From the NCBI RefSeq assembly GCF_000213175.1, contig NW_009799100.1, positions 5,524,862-5,588,861 on the forward strand: a stretch of 64,000 nucleotides of DNA, given 5' to 3'. Below the pieces are notes generated by a model. That model saw nothing but the letters and a program-made list of their open reading frames with translations. It had not been told where the DNA came from and did no database searches. Positions 35,411 to 50,288 of this stretch are shown piece by piece. The position numbers and the translations under genes are program-made. Each line of letters starts with the position of its first letter. The first letter of the stretch is position 1. This DNA comes from Neurospora tetrasperma FGSC 2508 (Eukaryota > Ascomycota > Sordariomycetes > Sordariales > Sordariaceae).

Positions 35411-36276
35411 AAATACCAGGAGGCAGCTATCAGGTTCTTGCCTCTTCCTCTCAGGAAAGCTGAATTGCATTTTGCACAGGGCGCCTCGAGTCCGCATCTG
35501 TCCCATGGTGACTTGTTTGCTACTCCGTGGCTTCCCGAAAAGAATAAATAAGGGATTGTAGGGAATGGCAAGACCATGCGCACAGTGGGAGAAGAGGATT
35601 GTTTGGTTACTAAGATCAGGTAGATATCTCTGCGAGTACGACCGAGGAAGCGCGTCCCAAGTGTGGAAGGAAACTTGAACGTGATCAAATCTACCACCCC
35701 CATTCTCCTTACATTCCAAGCAGAACCTCATTCAGCAGTTGGTGTCTCCTAACTCCTCGGGCTTCCCTGACATTTCCGCTGGCCTGCAGTTTGTACAGAC
35801 AAAACCGGCTGAACTACACTGCATGCAGCTTTCATGGCACATGCAGAACAAGAAACAATATAAATATCAGAGACGGGCCGCTTCCCCTCTGCCACACCCA
35901 TCAACCCTTTCTTCGCACAAGATTATCGAGCATCCAAACGTGAGAGCTTCCTTGACGAGTTTCGTCTTCACTGGATCTAGCAACCTTTACACATTCACCC
36001 ATCTAAAGTAACCGAGCGGCATTTCCCCCCGTCCTCAGAGAAACCAATCGCTGCCAAAAAAAAACGTGACGGATAGTCTGCCATTCTCTCTTCACTACAG
36101 ATACCCAGCAAACAACGCGGTCCAACCACTCCGGTACCTCTAGCTTATGAGCTTTGTCCCGCCCGACCGTCTCGCTTCGTTCCTTCGGATATTTCCTTCG
36201 GACAACTCTACCACTCGCGTCAGACAGATCTCCAGGTAATCACCGATACCACGGACGCCGAACGCCCGACGCAGCT
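35411..36276. other. intergenic: permease 3' side and leader of a disordered-protein gene
   Basis: No independent gene. The plus frame of the next gene stays open back to 36154 without an ATG. A possible donor CAG/GTAATC near 36235 might mark a leader intron. Confidence 0.5.
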
Positions 36277-37233
36277 ATGAACAACTCCGACACTTCTCCA
36301 GGGGCATCCACCCCACACACCTCTCCAAATTCCACTATAGCCATCCCTACAGGCTCCTCCTCCTCAAAGACAAACACAATCAGCATAGGTCCCAACCGTC
36401 GACATACACAACAAGACAGTAGCACAAGTCCCTACGACTCCGACATGGACCTTGCTGTCCACGGTCTACACATAGTCGACTCGTCCCATCTCTATCCCGG
36501 GTACAAGCCAAGACAAAGGAACGCTGCCCCCCACTACTTCCATCACGGATCAGCAGATAAGATGTCGTCAACAACAACAACACCATCCCCACCACGATCT
36601 CAATATCGACCTCCTCTTTCTTCGATGAACAATTCGTCACATTCAAATTCTTCCTCCCCCTCTGAGAAAGTCCCCAGGAAATGGGGGGTTAGGTCTTACC
36701 CGAGTTTGAAGCAACGGGTACGTGAGGAACGGGATGTACGGGATGTACGGAGATCCACAAAGGAGGGAAGAACGAAAGATGCTCGGCTTCAAATTGGGAG
36801 TGGGAGGGGATACAATCATGATGAAGATGATAGAGATATTGAGATGGTGGACATGGATGTATCGTCGGGTAGTGGGAGCCATAACTGGAAGGATGCACGT
36901 GAATTTGAGAGGGGATACGATGGGGATACCGAGATGGGGGATGTACCGCCGCCGCCACCGCCGCCGCCGTCGTCATCGCATGAGGTAAAGGGGGCAAAGG
37001 AGGCAAAGGGGGCAAGTTGTTCTGGAAGTAATGGAAGTAAGGGTGGTTGTCATGGGAGGAGGAGGGTGAGTGAAATGCCGGTGAAGTACGTGCAGACAGA
37101 GGGGGGGAATACAGACAAGAGTACTACCTCTACAGGTAGTAAAAAGAGGGCGAGATGCAGTGATCAAATGGATGAAGAAGAGGAAAAGGTAGAACATAAG
37201 CGGATGAGGAGCTCGTGTGAGTCTCGTCAGTGA
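36277..37233 (+). CDS. disordered hypothetical protein with proline run
   Basis: The single-exon product has 318 residues from the ATG at 36277. It is Ser/Thr-rich at the start (MNNSDTSPGASTPHTSPN), basic and Ser-rich in the middle, has acidic stretches (DEDDRDIEMVDMD), an 8-proline run, Gly/Ser-rich blocks and a late KKRAR patch that could direct it to the nucleus. I recognise no domain. The composition suggests an intrinsically disordered regulator. Its length and steady frame support coding, but part of the openness may come from low-complexity DNA. Confidence 0.55.
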   Translation: MNNSDTSPGASTPHTSPNSTIAIPTGSSSSKTNTISIGPNRRHTQQDSSTSPYDSDMDLAVHGLHIVDSSHLYPGYKPRQRNAAPHYFHHGSADKMSSTTTTPSPPRSQYRPPLSSMNNSSHSNSSSPSEKVPRKWGVRSYPSLKQRVREERDVRDVRRSTKEGRTKDARLQIGSGRGYNHDEDDRDIEMVDMDVSSGSGSHNWKDAREFERGYDGDTEMGDVPPPPPPPPSSSHEVKGAKEAKGASCSGSNGSKGGCHGRRRVSEMPVKYVQTEGGNTDKSTTSTGSKKRARCSDQMDEEEEKVEHKRMRSSCESRQ

Positions 37234-37884
37234 CGGGGAGATGAGTTGCTTGATTAAGGTATGGACAGATAGCCTGGGTATAAGTACTGTGGCTGAGAAA
37301 AGAGGTTGTGAGGTCCAACGAGCGAAAAGCATATCGAATGAGAGGAGATTTACCATGAACAAGTATGGTTGATACATCTCCTCGAAGATGGGGAGGTGAC
37401 TGATGAGAACAGTACGACAAATCAGGCAGTGAACCAAGTGAATGAAAATCTGACTGCTTGTTCCTTCTATATAACAATCTTGGGGACAGATTCCGTAGGT
37501 AGGTAGGTAGGTATACAAGAAATGAACCCAAATGGTTCTCGGTATCTAGAGTGTAGTTTGTATAATGTACATTGCCATTTGCATCTCGTTTGGGTAAAAC
37601 TTACAACAACACTGCCCTGTCCGTCTTGGATCTTGGTAGTGTACAGTTCTCTCCACTTCTCTCGCCGTCGTCATGATATATGCCGCCGCCGCCGCCGCCC
37701 TCCCAAAACAGAGGCCGCCCAAATCCATTTGAGGTAAACCGATCGATGTGTCGGAGATGTGTCTAGACGTCTAGACGTCTGATTATTTGGCGAGCCCGAC
37801 TGCTGATAGGTGATTACCCCTGCAGTCCGTTCTCCTCCACCCACCAACGCCGAAACGGGATGATGTTCGGAGCGAAAGACTGCT
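37234..37884. other. convergent 3' region with simple repeats and a 16-bp palindrome
   Basis: This lies between the disordered-protein gene (+) and mdj1 (-). It holds a GTAG repeat (37497-37514), a GCC repeat (37682-37696) and overlapping palindromes at 37761-37780. No gene was found. Confidence 0.65.
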
Positions 37885-39673
37885 TTATTCCTTCTTGGTA
37901 TCGTCCTTCTTTTCGCCATCCTCCTTCTTGGCCTCTTCCGATCCATCCTTTTGCTGATGAGCAGGGTTGGTCAAGTTATGCCACAGCGATTTGAGGAAAC
38001 CTTCATTCTTGTGGTCCTCAGCAGTGTTATCGGTAGAAGAAGTCCCAGATCTGTTAGACGTGCGTCGAAAAGTTAGCTGGCCATTACCATTGCCAAACGA
38101 ACCGCAAGACTATCTTATCCAAGAATAGTTGTAATCCAAAGGGGGCCGGGGTGTCTCACGTCGACGACGTCCTGTGAATGTCCATAACGCGCTTGGCCGT
38201 CTTGTCGCCCATCTCGTCCGCTAGCATCTCGATGATTGTGCGCTGGTTGGGGCTCAGATACTTGGGCATGTTGACGCGGAACTCGACGCGCAGGTCGCCC
38301 TTGGCTCCGCGACGGCCCTTGAGCTTGGGCATGCCCTTGCCCGCCATGGTCATCTTGTCGCCCGTGTTGGTGCCAGTGGCGACACGGACCTTGGCGTCGC
38401 CCTCGAGCGTGGGGATGGTGACTTCGCCGCCGAGGATGGCTGTGGTGAGCGGTATCGTTGCCGTGTAGAGGATGTCGGAGCCGTGACGCTGGAACTTGGG
38501 GTCGGGCGCAACCCGGACGTGGACGTACAGATCGCCCTGGGTGCCTTGGGCGTTGGGGTTCGACTGTCTGCCTAATGGGGGCGCGTCGCCCTCGCCGCTG
38601 ATGCGTAGCTTCATGCCGTCCTCGATACCGCCGGGGATATCCACCACCAAGGTCTTGCGCTCCCTCACCACACCGTCGCCCGAGCAGGTCGAGCACTCGG
38701 AACCCTTGGGCGTCACCGTGCCGCTGCCGTTGCAGGCGTTGCAGACGGTGCCCATCTGGAAACCGCCCATGACCGTGACGACCTTTTGACCGGAACCGCC
38801 GCACGACTTGCACGTGGACCTTTGTGTGCCCTTCTTCAAACCGCTACCGCTACATGTGCCGCATTGCTTCAGAGGCAGGATCGTAATCGTCTTTTTGGTT
38901 CCCTTGGCCGCCTCCATGAACGACACCTGCACCTGCACCTCGATATCGTCACCCTCGAAAATCTCCGGCTGGAACGGACCCCGACCGCCGCCACCGCCAA
39001 AGGGACCACGGCCACCGCCGGTAAATGCTGAGAAGAGGTCATCGAGGTTGATGTTGGCGCCGAATCCGCCGCGTCCGCCGAAGCCGCTAAAGGGGTGCCC
39101 GCCGCCAAACGGTTCACCACCAGGGCCAGTGTGGCCGCCTGCTTCGAAGCCAGCAGCGCCGAACTGGTCGAACTGCTTCCTCTTCTCGGGATCAGATAGG
39201 ATTTCGTAGGCGGACTGGATCTCGGCAAACTTGTCCTTGGCGTTGGGGTCCTTGTTCGTATCGGGGTGGTACTTCTTGGCTAGGCCGTAGTAGGCCTTTT
39301 TGATATCGGATTGCGAGGCGCTCCGGTCAACACCCAGTACGCCGTAGGGGTCGCGAGGTGTAGCAAGCAGGCGGTTGGTGGTGTGGAAGGTCTAGTGATT
39401 AAACAGGAGCTGGTCAGCATGTGGATGAATCGAAGTCACGGAGCCAAAGTGAACAAAGACGTCATCAGGACCTACCCTTGGCTTCGAGACAGGCCTTGTT
39501 GTCGAAGTGGTGGGTGTGATTGAGCGGCTGGTGCGAGGCCTAGCAACTACAGTAAAGCCAGCAGCAGAAGCCTTTCTTCCGGCACAGGCTCTAAACCTCT
39601 GACGACGACATATTTGCGCGGGAGAGAAGTGACGAGCCGGGAGGGCTGCCTTGGGAAGAACGGACGAGTTCAT
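37885..39673 (-). CDS. mdj1: mitochondrial DnaJ chaperone MDJ1
   Basis: This type I Hsp40 partners mitochondrial Hsp70 (SSC1) in protein folding and mtDNA maintenance in the matrix. Exons 39477-39673, 38160-39391 and 37885-38050 give 531 residues; more exactly the first exon runs 39476-39673 and ends in phase 0. The first 65 residues are basic, Ser/Thr/Ala-rich and free of acids ([16 protein letters not shown]...), a clear mitochondrial presequence. The J domain begins at DPYGVLGV with HPD at 108-110. A Gly/Phe-rich region follows. Four CXXCXGXG zinc-binding repeats start at Cys243, Cys260, Cys283 and Cys299, then come the substrate-binding beta domains ([17 protein letters not shown]). The last exon adds the Mdj1-like tail [13 protein letters not shown] and an acidic/Lys-rich end. 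The intron before it (GTGAGA...TAACAG) matters: unspliced, the frame would stop right after SST. Confidence 0.94.
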
Positions 39674-40699
39674 CTTGATCTAGGTAGCTATGGATAGGTA
39701 GAGAGGGTTCGGGTTTCGTCGGTAGATGGTGCGGGCCAGTGAGTAGCCAACAGGTTATTTACCGCGACATTAAACAAAGGCGTGTGTGAGAGTGTACAGA
39801 ACAACAGCCTGAACCGAACACCCGTGTGTGTGTGTTTGGATGGAGAGAATAAAGTGAGGGTCAAGGAAGTTACGAAAGAAGGTCGGATCGTGACCAGGAA
39901 ACCATGCAGTCAACTTTTTGGCTGCCGGCCGATTCGCCGAATCACAGCCGCCATTGGGCTGTTGGTGCTCGGTCTTGGCATTCAGAGCACTGGAGCTGCT
40001 GAAAAGTGGAGAATCCGGGAACCTCGCTGGTCTTCAAAGTGTCTAGAAATCACCACCGCCTTCTTTCTGCCCCACCACACCCATTCGTCGCTGGCCGATG
40101 GTGGTTGGGGGTCACCACTATAATCAGTTCCTACATAATTCCCCGTTGTATGAAGCTTCCCGGTTTCCAGCATGAGTCCATTGTGCCGAGTCGAGGGGGA
40201 AAAAAAGAAAAAGAACCGAGGATGTCCGAATAGCTCCAATGCAGTCGGGGTCTCCAGGTCTGAGGCGCAGATCAACAAGGCGGGGTCCTCTGGTGTGTGT
40301 ATAACTGATAAGATAAGGAAAGCCCACTGTAACTCCATCACCACAGTGACGACACACCCTCGATTTGTTTTCTTTCTGCATGTCATCATCACCACCACCA
40401 GGCTATGGTAGGCTGTTTGCGCCCAACCACATCTTTGCGCCCTCATTAATTCGCGACAACACGCGCGATAGCCAAACCAAGCCTGCTCACCTGTCTGGTA
40501 GCATGTAAAAAGTGTTGCTTCTTTGACCTGTTGTTTTGGCCTTGTTGTCGCAACGAAGCCACAAAGGTTCCCAGCCGGCCCATCGCTCACCATTGTCGAC
40601 CGACCGCGTGCTCGCGACTCCATCATCCGGTTCTGTCCCACCTGATTTGGCTTTCGATTTCCCGCGTAGCGCTACCAGAAACTCCGAGACACCAACACC
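39674..40699. other. divergent promoter region mdj1 / CHMP7-like
   Basis: No gene was found. This region of about 1 kb must carry both promoters. A single GAAGCTTC inverted pair at 40152-40159 resembles part of a heat-shock element, but lacks the third repeat. Confidence 0.55.
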
Positions 40700-42213
40700 A
40701 TGAACAACCAACAATCACTCGTCGACTACCTAGTCCAACACGAGCCCAGCTTCAGGAAGTGCGTTTTGCCCATTCGGCTGATGCCACCTCGCTCCATGTC
40801 AGCTAACCCTCCCTTCACAGAGCCCGTCTCCCAGCCCTATACTCCGATTTCACTACCCTCCGCACTCTCAACCCCGATGGCTACCAGGCCAACATCTCCG
40901 CCTGGCGTTCTGCCCTCGCCCACCTCACCCGCTCCGGCTTGGCCCCCGCCCCAAAAGGTTCAACGCCGAACCTCCTCGTCCTCAACTCTGATGAATCCCT
41001 CCTGCGCGCTCTCGAGTCCAAAAAGTACGGCCGGCCGTTAGCCTTGGGCACCGTGATTAGGGAAGCACTGGCTGCCAAGGACCTTATACCGCTGCATGAC
41101 TTCCTCACATCCCCAACGAGCATATACTACCAGCCATGGCTACCATCACCGTGGGCTGTAGCTGGCGGTGTGGCGGGCTGGGCCTTGAAACAACTAGGTG
41201 TAGCAGATTGGCTGAGGGGGAACGGGCTACCAAAGGGACAGTACGTGGTGATCGCCAACGTCCAAGAAGCCGGCAAGCAGTTCGCCGCAACCACCGCATC
41301 CGCCCTAACAGACAGCCGCTTCGAACGCACCTGGTCCAAAGCCCACTTTCTGCATACGTACAATGAGCAGGTCAAGCTGGAGCAAGGCAGCGAGGGCAAA
41401 CTCCTCAGCGAAACCGATCTCGACGTATTACTCGTCTTTCTCTCGCGCGACAAGGACCTCATCCTCTACGACGGCTCCACCTTTAAGATCAAGACTCCCT
41501 CTGATGAGCAACAAAGCATAACGCCCGAAGACACAACAGTCGCTTCCATCAAGGAACTCATCTCCTCCCTAACGCACCAAACCCACGCCCTAGCGGGCCG
41601 CATCTCGGAACTCGACAAGACCGCCCGCCAAGCCGTGCAAGCCAAGAACCGAATCGCAGCCTTGGCAGCCTTGAAACAAAAGAAACTCGCCGAGCAGAGT
41701 CTCGAGGGCCGCTACGCAAGTTTAACGCAATTAGAAGCTGTGGCGTCCCAGATCCAACAAGCCAGCGACAGCGTAGCCATGATGAAAATTATGGAAACCT
41801 CTTCGCGCGTGCTCGAGTCGCTCAACGAGCAAGTCGGTGGCGTCGATAGAGTCGAGAACCTCACTTCCAAACTCAGAGAGCAGATGGCCGAGGTGGATGA
41901 GGTTAATACCATTCTGGCTGAAGCGGGCACGACTGCTGCTGGTGGCGTGGTGGATGAGGAGGAGATTGATGAGGAACTGGAGGAGATGTTGGCGGAGCAG
42001 GAGAAGGAGAAGCAAGCCAAGGAGGAGAAGGAGGAGGAAGAGAGGGAGAGGGACAGGGAGAGGGAACGAGAACAAGAGAGGGAGGCGGAGGAACTCAGGA
42101 GGAGATTGGAGGCGATTGGGGGTGTGCCGGTTGTGGAGCCGGGGACGGCGGGGAGCAGAAGAGAAAGGGAGATGGAGAGGTTGATGAAGGGTATGTCGAT
42201 TGATGATGAGTGA
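40700..42213 (+). CDS. CHMP7/Chm7-like ESCRT-III protein (Snf7 family)
   Basis: ESCRT-III proteins polymerise on membranes; CHMP7/Chm7 acts at the nuclear envelope in sealing and nuclear-pore quality control. Exons 40700-40758 and 40821-42213 give 483 residues. The N-terminal half is the ESCRT-II-like winged-helix region typical of CHMP7 (LYSDFTTLRTLNPDGYQANI; TDLDVLLVFLSRDKDLILYD). From about residue 260 comes the Snf7 core: a long basic helix with heptad character (ALAGRISELDKTARQAVQAK, then NRIAALAALKQKKLAEQSLE), then the acidic C-terminal part. The extreme end is a Glu/Arg-rich coiled coil (EEERERDREREREQER) before MERLMKGMSIDDE. The intron has GTGCGT and TTCACAG. The first exon codes MNNQQSLVDYLVQHEPSFRK. 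I judge CHMP7 more likely than Snf7 itself because of the long N-terminal half. Confidence 0.82.
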
Positions 42214-45844
<3,631 letters not shown>

Positions 45845-47269
45845 TGTGATCTGGTGTTGATGTGGTCCACCTGGGTATCAAGGAGAGTTGGTGGAGATTG
45901 GAGGTTGTCGAGGTCAAAAATCAAGTAGAGGTCAATGAAAGCCCAGGGGACCAAGGACTCGTCAGTGGATGGAGGGGAGACTGTGACGAGGGGAGGGGAA
46001 CTGAGTCCTCCCTGTCAAGAAAACACGATAAAACACGCGCCAGAAAAGCTGAAGCGCGCCAAGACCAGGAAGCTGGCGCGCACAAGTGGGGCCATCTTTA
46101 ATGGCTTCGCTAGTGGGATATAGACGGGCTAACTGCATATTACCCGCCTTGGACTCCAAGAATTCAACCTCTAGGTTGTATCGCTGAAAGCAATACACTT
46201 GCTGTAACGAAGCATCGCCATTCGACTCTGCCTTGTTCGTACGACGACCCAACTTGCCCTACGAAGGATTCAGCCTCCTGGTAGAAGTTGTCTATCATGA
46301 TTCTAGTGATTCCAGGTCTTTCGTGCTGAAAAAGACCTTATGCTATCTTCTCACAATCATTTTCATCCATTTGAAAAAGTCCTCCAGCAAGATGCTCCTT
46401 CCTCCCAAACCGTTGCAAAATGGGTGATGCTCCTTCCATCCATTGAACAACTTCTTGCGTGTATCAACCAAGCACAATTTTCTCGAGCTGACGCCCTCTT
46501 CTGTCACTCTTCATCAAGTGCCACACAATTGTCGTCGCTCCCTCGGTTCCTCGAATGCAGTGTTCCCTCCCACATCAGCCAAACTGTCAATCGCTCTCGT
46601 CCAATTCCTCAGCCTTCGGTGACATCCATCAACCAGCATTGCCATGGCATTTTGCCATTAGAGCCGGCCAGCTGCCAGGCCAAGTACGTGATGGTCACCT
46701 ATAACACCCAGATTATGTATGTCAGACAAGGTACAACACAAGAAGATGAGTAAGTGAGGTCGAACCAGTCAGAAGTGGTCCGACCATGCTCGGTCCCAAA
46801 CTCCAACATCCCCGAGACCTACAGGCTGCAGTGTCACCACAGCTTCATCTGGGCTGATAGGCTTTAGCCGAGAGCATGCCACCCATTTACTACCCGGAGA
46901 CAGGAAAGTCGCCCGGATCTGTCAGCGGCCAAGAAGACCATGTCCTTGCTTCGGCTTGCTTGACGTGATGACCTTCTGCAATCTGGTATCCGCCTTCCCC
47001 TCCCCCCGATCAGATCTCTGGGCTGAAACACCATGTGGGTGTGCAGCGTGGCAGCGAACCTGATCTATCTTTGGCATTACCCCCCTTCCTGGACGTCTCA
47101 GCTTCTTCTACCCTTCCACAAACCAACATCAACGTCAGGTCAGATAGTCTTTGACATCAGAATGACTTGACAAGCGAAACAAAGACACTCTCAGCTGACT
47201 CGGCCAAACAAAGCTTTGTGTCAGAGAAGATCGTACCTGGGCTCGCATCCAGTCAGCCAAAAGCCCAAG
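45845..47269. other. divergent upstream region mcm6 / caspase-like gene
   Basis: No supported gene; the 137-codon plus frame at 46340-46753 has no features I recognise. The mcm6-proximal part carries GCGCG motifs listed separately. Confidence 0.5.
46034..46081. promoter_or_regulatory. cluster of MBF/E2F-like GCGCG motifs upstream of mcm6
   Basis: CACGCGCC (46034-46041), GCGCGCC (46054-46060) and GGCGCGC (46075-46081) lie 190-240 bases upstream of the MCM6 start. They resemble the ACGCG core bound by fungal MBF, which drives G1/S replication genes. The match is by eye only. Confidence 0.4.
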
Positions 47270-48906
47270 ATGAACAGCAACACAGATTTCACTCAGCTAT
47301 GGCATCGCCATCTGGCCAACCTCCGCCATGACTTCTCGGCTGGAGCTGTTGACAACGTTCGTGTACAAGCTTCGCCTTCGGAGACGGCAAGGAACGTGGA
47401 TAGAAGAGGAGACAGTGAAGCTACGCCCAGGGGCGCTGATCATCATGATATCCAAGCGACGTCGCTTTCCGTTGGACTTGAATGGGATGGAGACATGGAG
47501 ATGGTTATTGGTGCTTTGCAGGAGCTTGAGGTGTAAGTTCGGTCAACCTGACATCTGATCCCAAGATAAAACGGCTAACGGAGATCTGCAACAGTCAAAG
47601 CCCTATAACCGCCACCGAAGCCCTCAGCCCCGATTCACCGTGGTTCAGAGACCCTCGTCTCCGCCGTGATGCCGATGGTGATAGGGATATAGAGATTGAG
47701 ACTGTGGCGTCGTCACCTCAAAATTCGAGCTGGTCGAGGACCGTAGCGCCTCCGAAAGGACAACGAGCCCGTTTATCTTTGCAACTGCAACCACCGAAAA
47801 GCCCGGTCAGCCTCTACACGTCTGCGCCTGCTGAGGGACTTGATACAAATGCTAGAGCACGGACAGACTGGTACAGAGATCATGCAACACTCCTCTCACA
47901 TTCTCAGCAGTTATACGAGACTTACTCGGCTTATCCAGCATCACCAGCCTTCACCACCCCTCGACCTGAACCCGAGACCGAACCACCAGAACCAAAAACC
48001 AGGTTCAGCTCCACCTTCTCGCCCTCCCAGCGCAGTCGCTACGCACAGCTAGCCGAAGAAGTCAACGTCTTGATCCTCAGCTGGGCTACGACAACCACAA
48101 CAATAACCGCCAAGCAACAAGGGCCAATCAAACTCAGTTCAAGTCGGCAAGGGATCAATACCTCCACAGATTCTGTCCGAAACTGCTTCAAACGACTCGG
48201 ATATCGGGTTCAATGCCGACTGATTCCCGAGGACTATCCCACTGCGGCTGTGGAGACCATTCTGGCCAAGTTTCTCGCGGACTCTGACATGAGTCAGGAG
48301 AGGAAGAAGTTGCTAGTCATTTACTATGCTGGGGGAGCGGGCATGGTTGGAGGAAGGATGATGTTTGCGAATGCGATTGGCTCGAGTCATTTCTTTTGGG
48401 AGGACATTCGCGAGCCCATCATGTCGAGTGAGGGTGACGTCTTGCTCATCCTTGACTGTCATCACTCTATGAGGTCGAATGGGAGCACAAAAGCAGAAGA
48501 TCAACTGATGGTCGACCCGGGCCTGGCATCTTCACCCTCCGTCAAGCAACTCTTGGGCACCTACGTTCCTGTTCCCTTGCCCCGAACAGAAACTCCCAAC
48601 AACAGCTCGAATGGAGGCACATCACGAACAACGCAAATGACCCAAATCCTTTGCAGAATCCTGGACAGCGCCCACGCTAGAGGAGACGGCAAGATATCAG
48701 TGCAGAGGTTGTGCTCGTGCATGAAAAGTGAGTTGCGACAGGACGGAACGGAACTGGATCAAATGGTGTTTGTTACGCAGTTGGGGGGAAGACACTTGAT
48801 GGATATCGAGTTGCCTGTGTTGTCTGCCGGCATCGATATCGGCGTTAGAGGTGGCAATGACGTCGGCGGCGGTGTATCGCGGGGTATGGGAGTCCTCCGA
48901 AGTTGA
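47270..48906 (+). CDS. caspase-like protein lacking catalytic residues
   Basis: The 524-residue protein has exons 47270-47532 and 47595-48906 (GTAAGT donor, CTAAC branch, CAACAG acceptor). Residues from about 240 follow the caspase-like fold common in fungal proteins: strand VNVLILSWA; a helix and strand VRNCFKRLGYRVQCRLIP; then KKLLVIYYAGGAG (about 327-337), GSSHFFWEDI and DVLLILDCHHSM (about 369-380). In active relatives the motifs read YYAGHG and LDCCHS. Here the catalytic His position is Gly (about 335) and the catalytic Cys position is His (about 377). So the enzyme is probably dead and acts by binding. The N-terminal half is disordered, with acidic and Pro/Ser stretches. There is no signal peptide. 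Partner and pathway are unknown. It is divergent from mcm6. Confidence 0.72.
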
Positions 48907-50288
48907 TATCACCGGGGAAGCATTCAACTACACCTCAACTTGGGTAAGTTTAGTCCCATTCGAGAGTTTCTCCTATCCCTGGGGCAATCACACACAGGCA
49001 GCTAGCGTGTCTGCCTGATCATCTCTCCCTCCAATCGCTGACTTTGGATAGTCTTCCGTCTAGTATGGGTGTTGGTGATGGAGAAGCAATAACCTGGCCT
49101 AGTCTCCGGCACAGGTGTGATATATCCCTGAGAGCTGAAGACTAAAACTCCAATGACACCCAATCGCTTCCCCTTTTGGAGATTTTCGGCATTTGCTAGC
49201 GTGTGCTCCATATTCCTTATTCCCGAAGCGGTAAACCGATGGAACATACGACATGGAGATTTTCGAATTAGACCATGTCGATCGACTTCCGCCTCACCAA
49301 AGGACGTTCTCATCACTTCTTCGTCACACGTCTCCATCGTGGGAAGCGTGTTTTCAGCGTGGCATGGGAGCGCCTGCGTGGATCCTGCAAGGAGCACTGA
49401 GATTCCATTATGTTCGGTTTTCCATCAGGGAATGTGAACGTGCTACATTAGATCCCGAAGTGAACCCCAGCTACCCGCACGCTCAGGGTTTGTAATTGGC
49501 AACAATGACAGACATTGTCTTTGCAGGACTCCACTGGATTAAGGGGTCTTCAGCTGTCAAACTCGAAACCTCACCTTCTCCATCAACATCGCCGTCATAG
49601 CCAACGACACTACGGGCTTGTGTCCGAGCCCACGTGCCGAGGCTGCCGCGAATAGCGTCAAGGTGATGAGCCTCAAGACGTGCCTCATGGCCACCCTCGT
49701 TTCTTCTTTTGTGCGGGGCTAGCCGTTTCCACCATTGTGCGGCCGAAAGATGGACGATAAGGCATTGCATCTGTCACATTTGTTGATGCCTATGGGTGTA
49801 TGGATTTGTCAAGCACTCTAACCTCACTCGCCCCCGCTTTTCCTGGATCAACCCGTCTTCAGCTTGGCGATGCTGGTCAGTCTCTGGCTTCAGTTACCAT
49901 GTCCACCCATCTAGGATAATGCTCGGCACGAGGACATCGCGATGTAGATGGAGCGTTGTTCACATCCACTCGCTTCTGTAAAGTCGCAAATCAGAGCAGG
50001 CTGGGTTCTGGATTATCATGGTCGACATTGTGGACACCATCCAAGGGCTCAGCCTTTAGGCTCATCACAGACACACATGACACTAGTAGCTGTTGGGGCG
50101 TGATACTGTCAGCTTGCAGCTTGAAGGTCAAGGTTGTGATATGGAAAATTGAAAAGGAACAAGAGAATGACGAGACGTGTGCAAGGAAAAGATATAAGAC
50201 CGCTGTCTTTCTCCCCTCAACAGCTTCAGGACACCATCATCAACCTCATCGTTCCCTTCTAGCAGCATTCCACATTCTGCAACTCATC
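48907..50288. other. intergenic, caspase-like gene 3' side and O-methyltransferase upstream side
   Basis: No gene was found. Short frames on both strands (such as 49002-49397 -, 49153-49437 +) have no family features. A TATA-like box lies near 50193. Confidence 0.55.
50193..50198 (+). promoter_or_regulatory. TATA-like box of the O-methyltransferase gene
   Basis: TATAAG lies 96 bases before the ATG at 50289, followed by a CT-rich and AC-rich leader typical of inducible fungal promoters. Confidence 0.45.

Noticed and set aside
34397-35731. 444-codon minus-strand frame across the permease
   Set aside because: It is antisense to permease exons 3-5 and has no family features.
40152-40159. GAAGCTTC in the mdj1 upstream region as a heat-shock element
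   Set aside because: Only two of the three or more alternating GAA/TTC units needed are present, and one such pair is common by chance.
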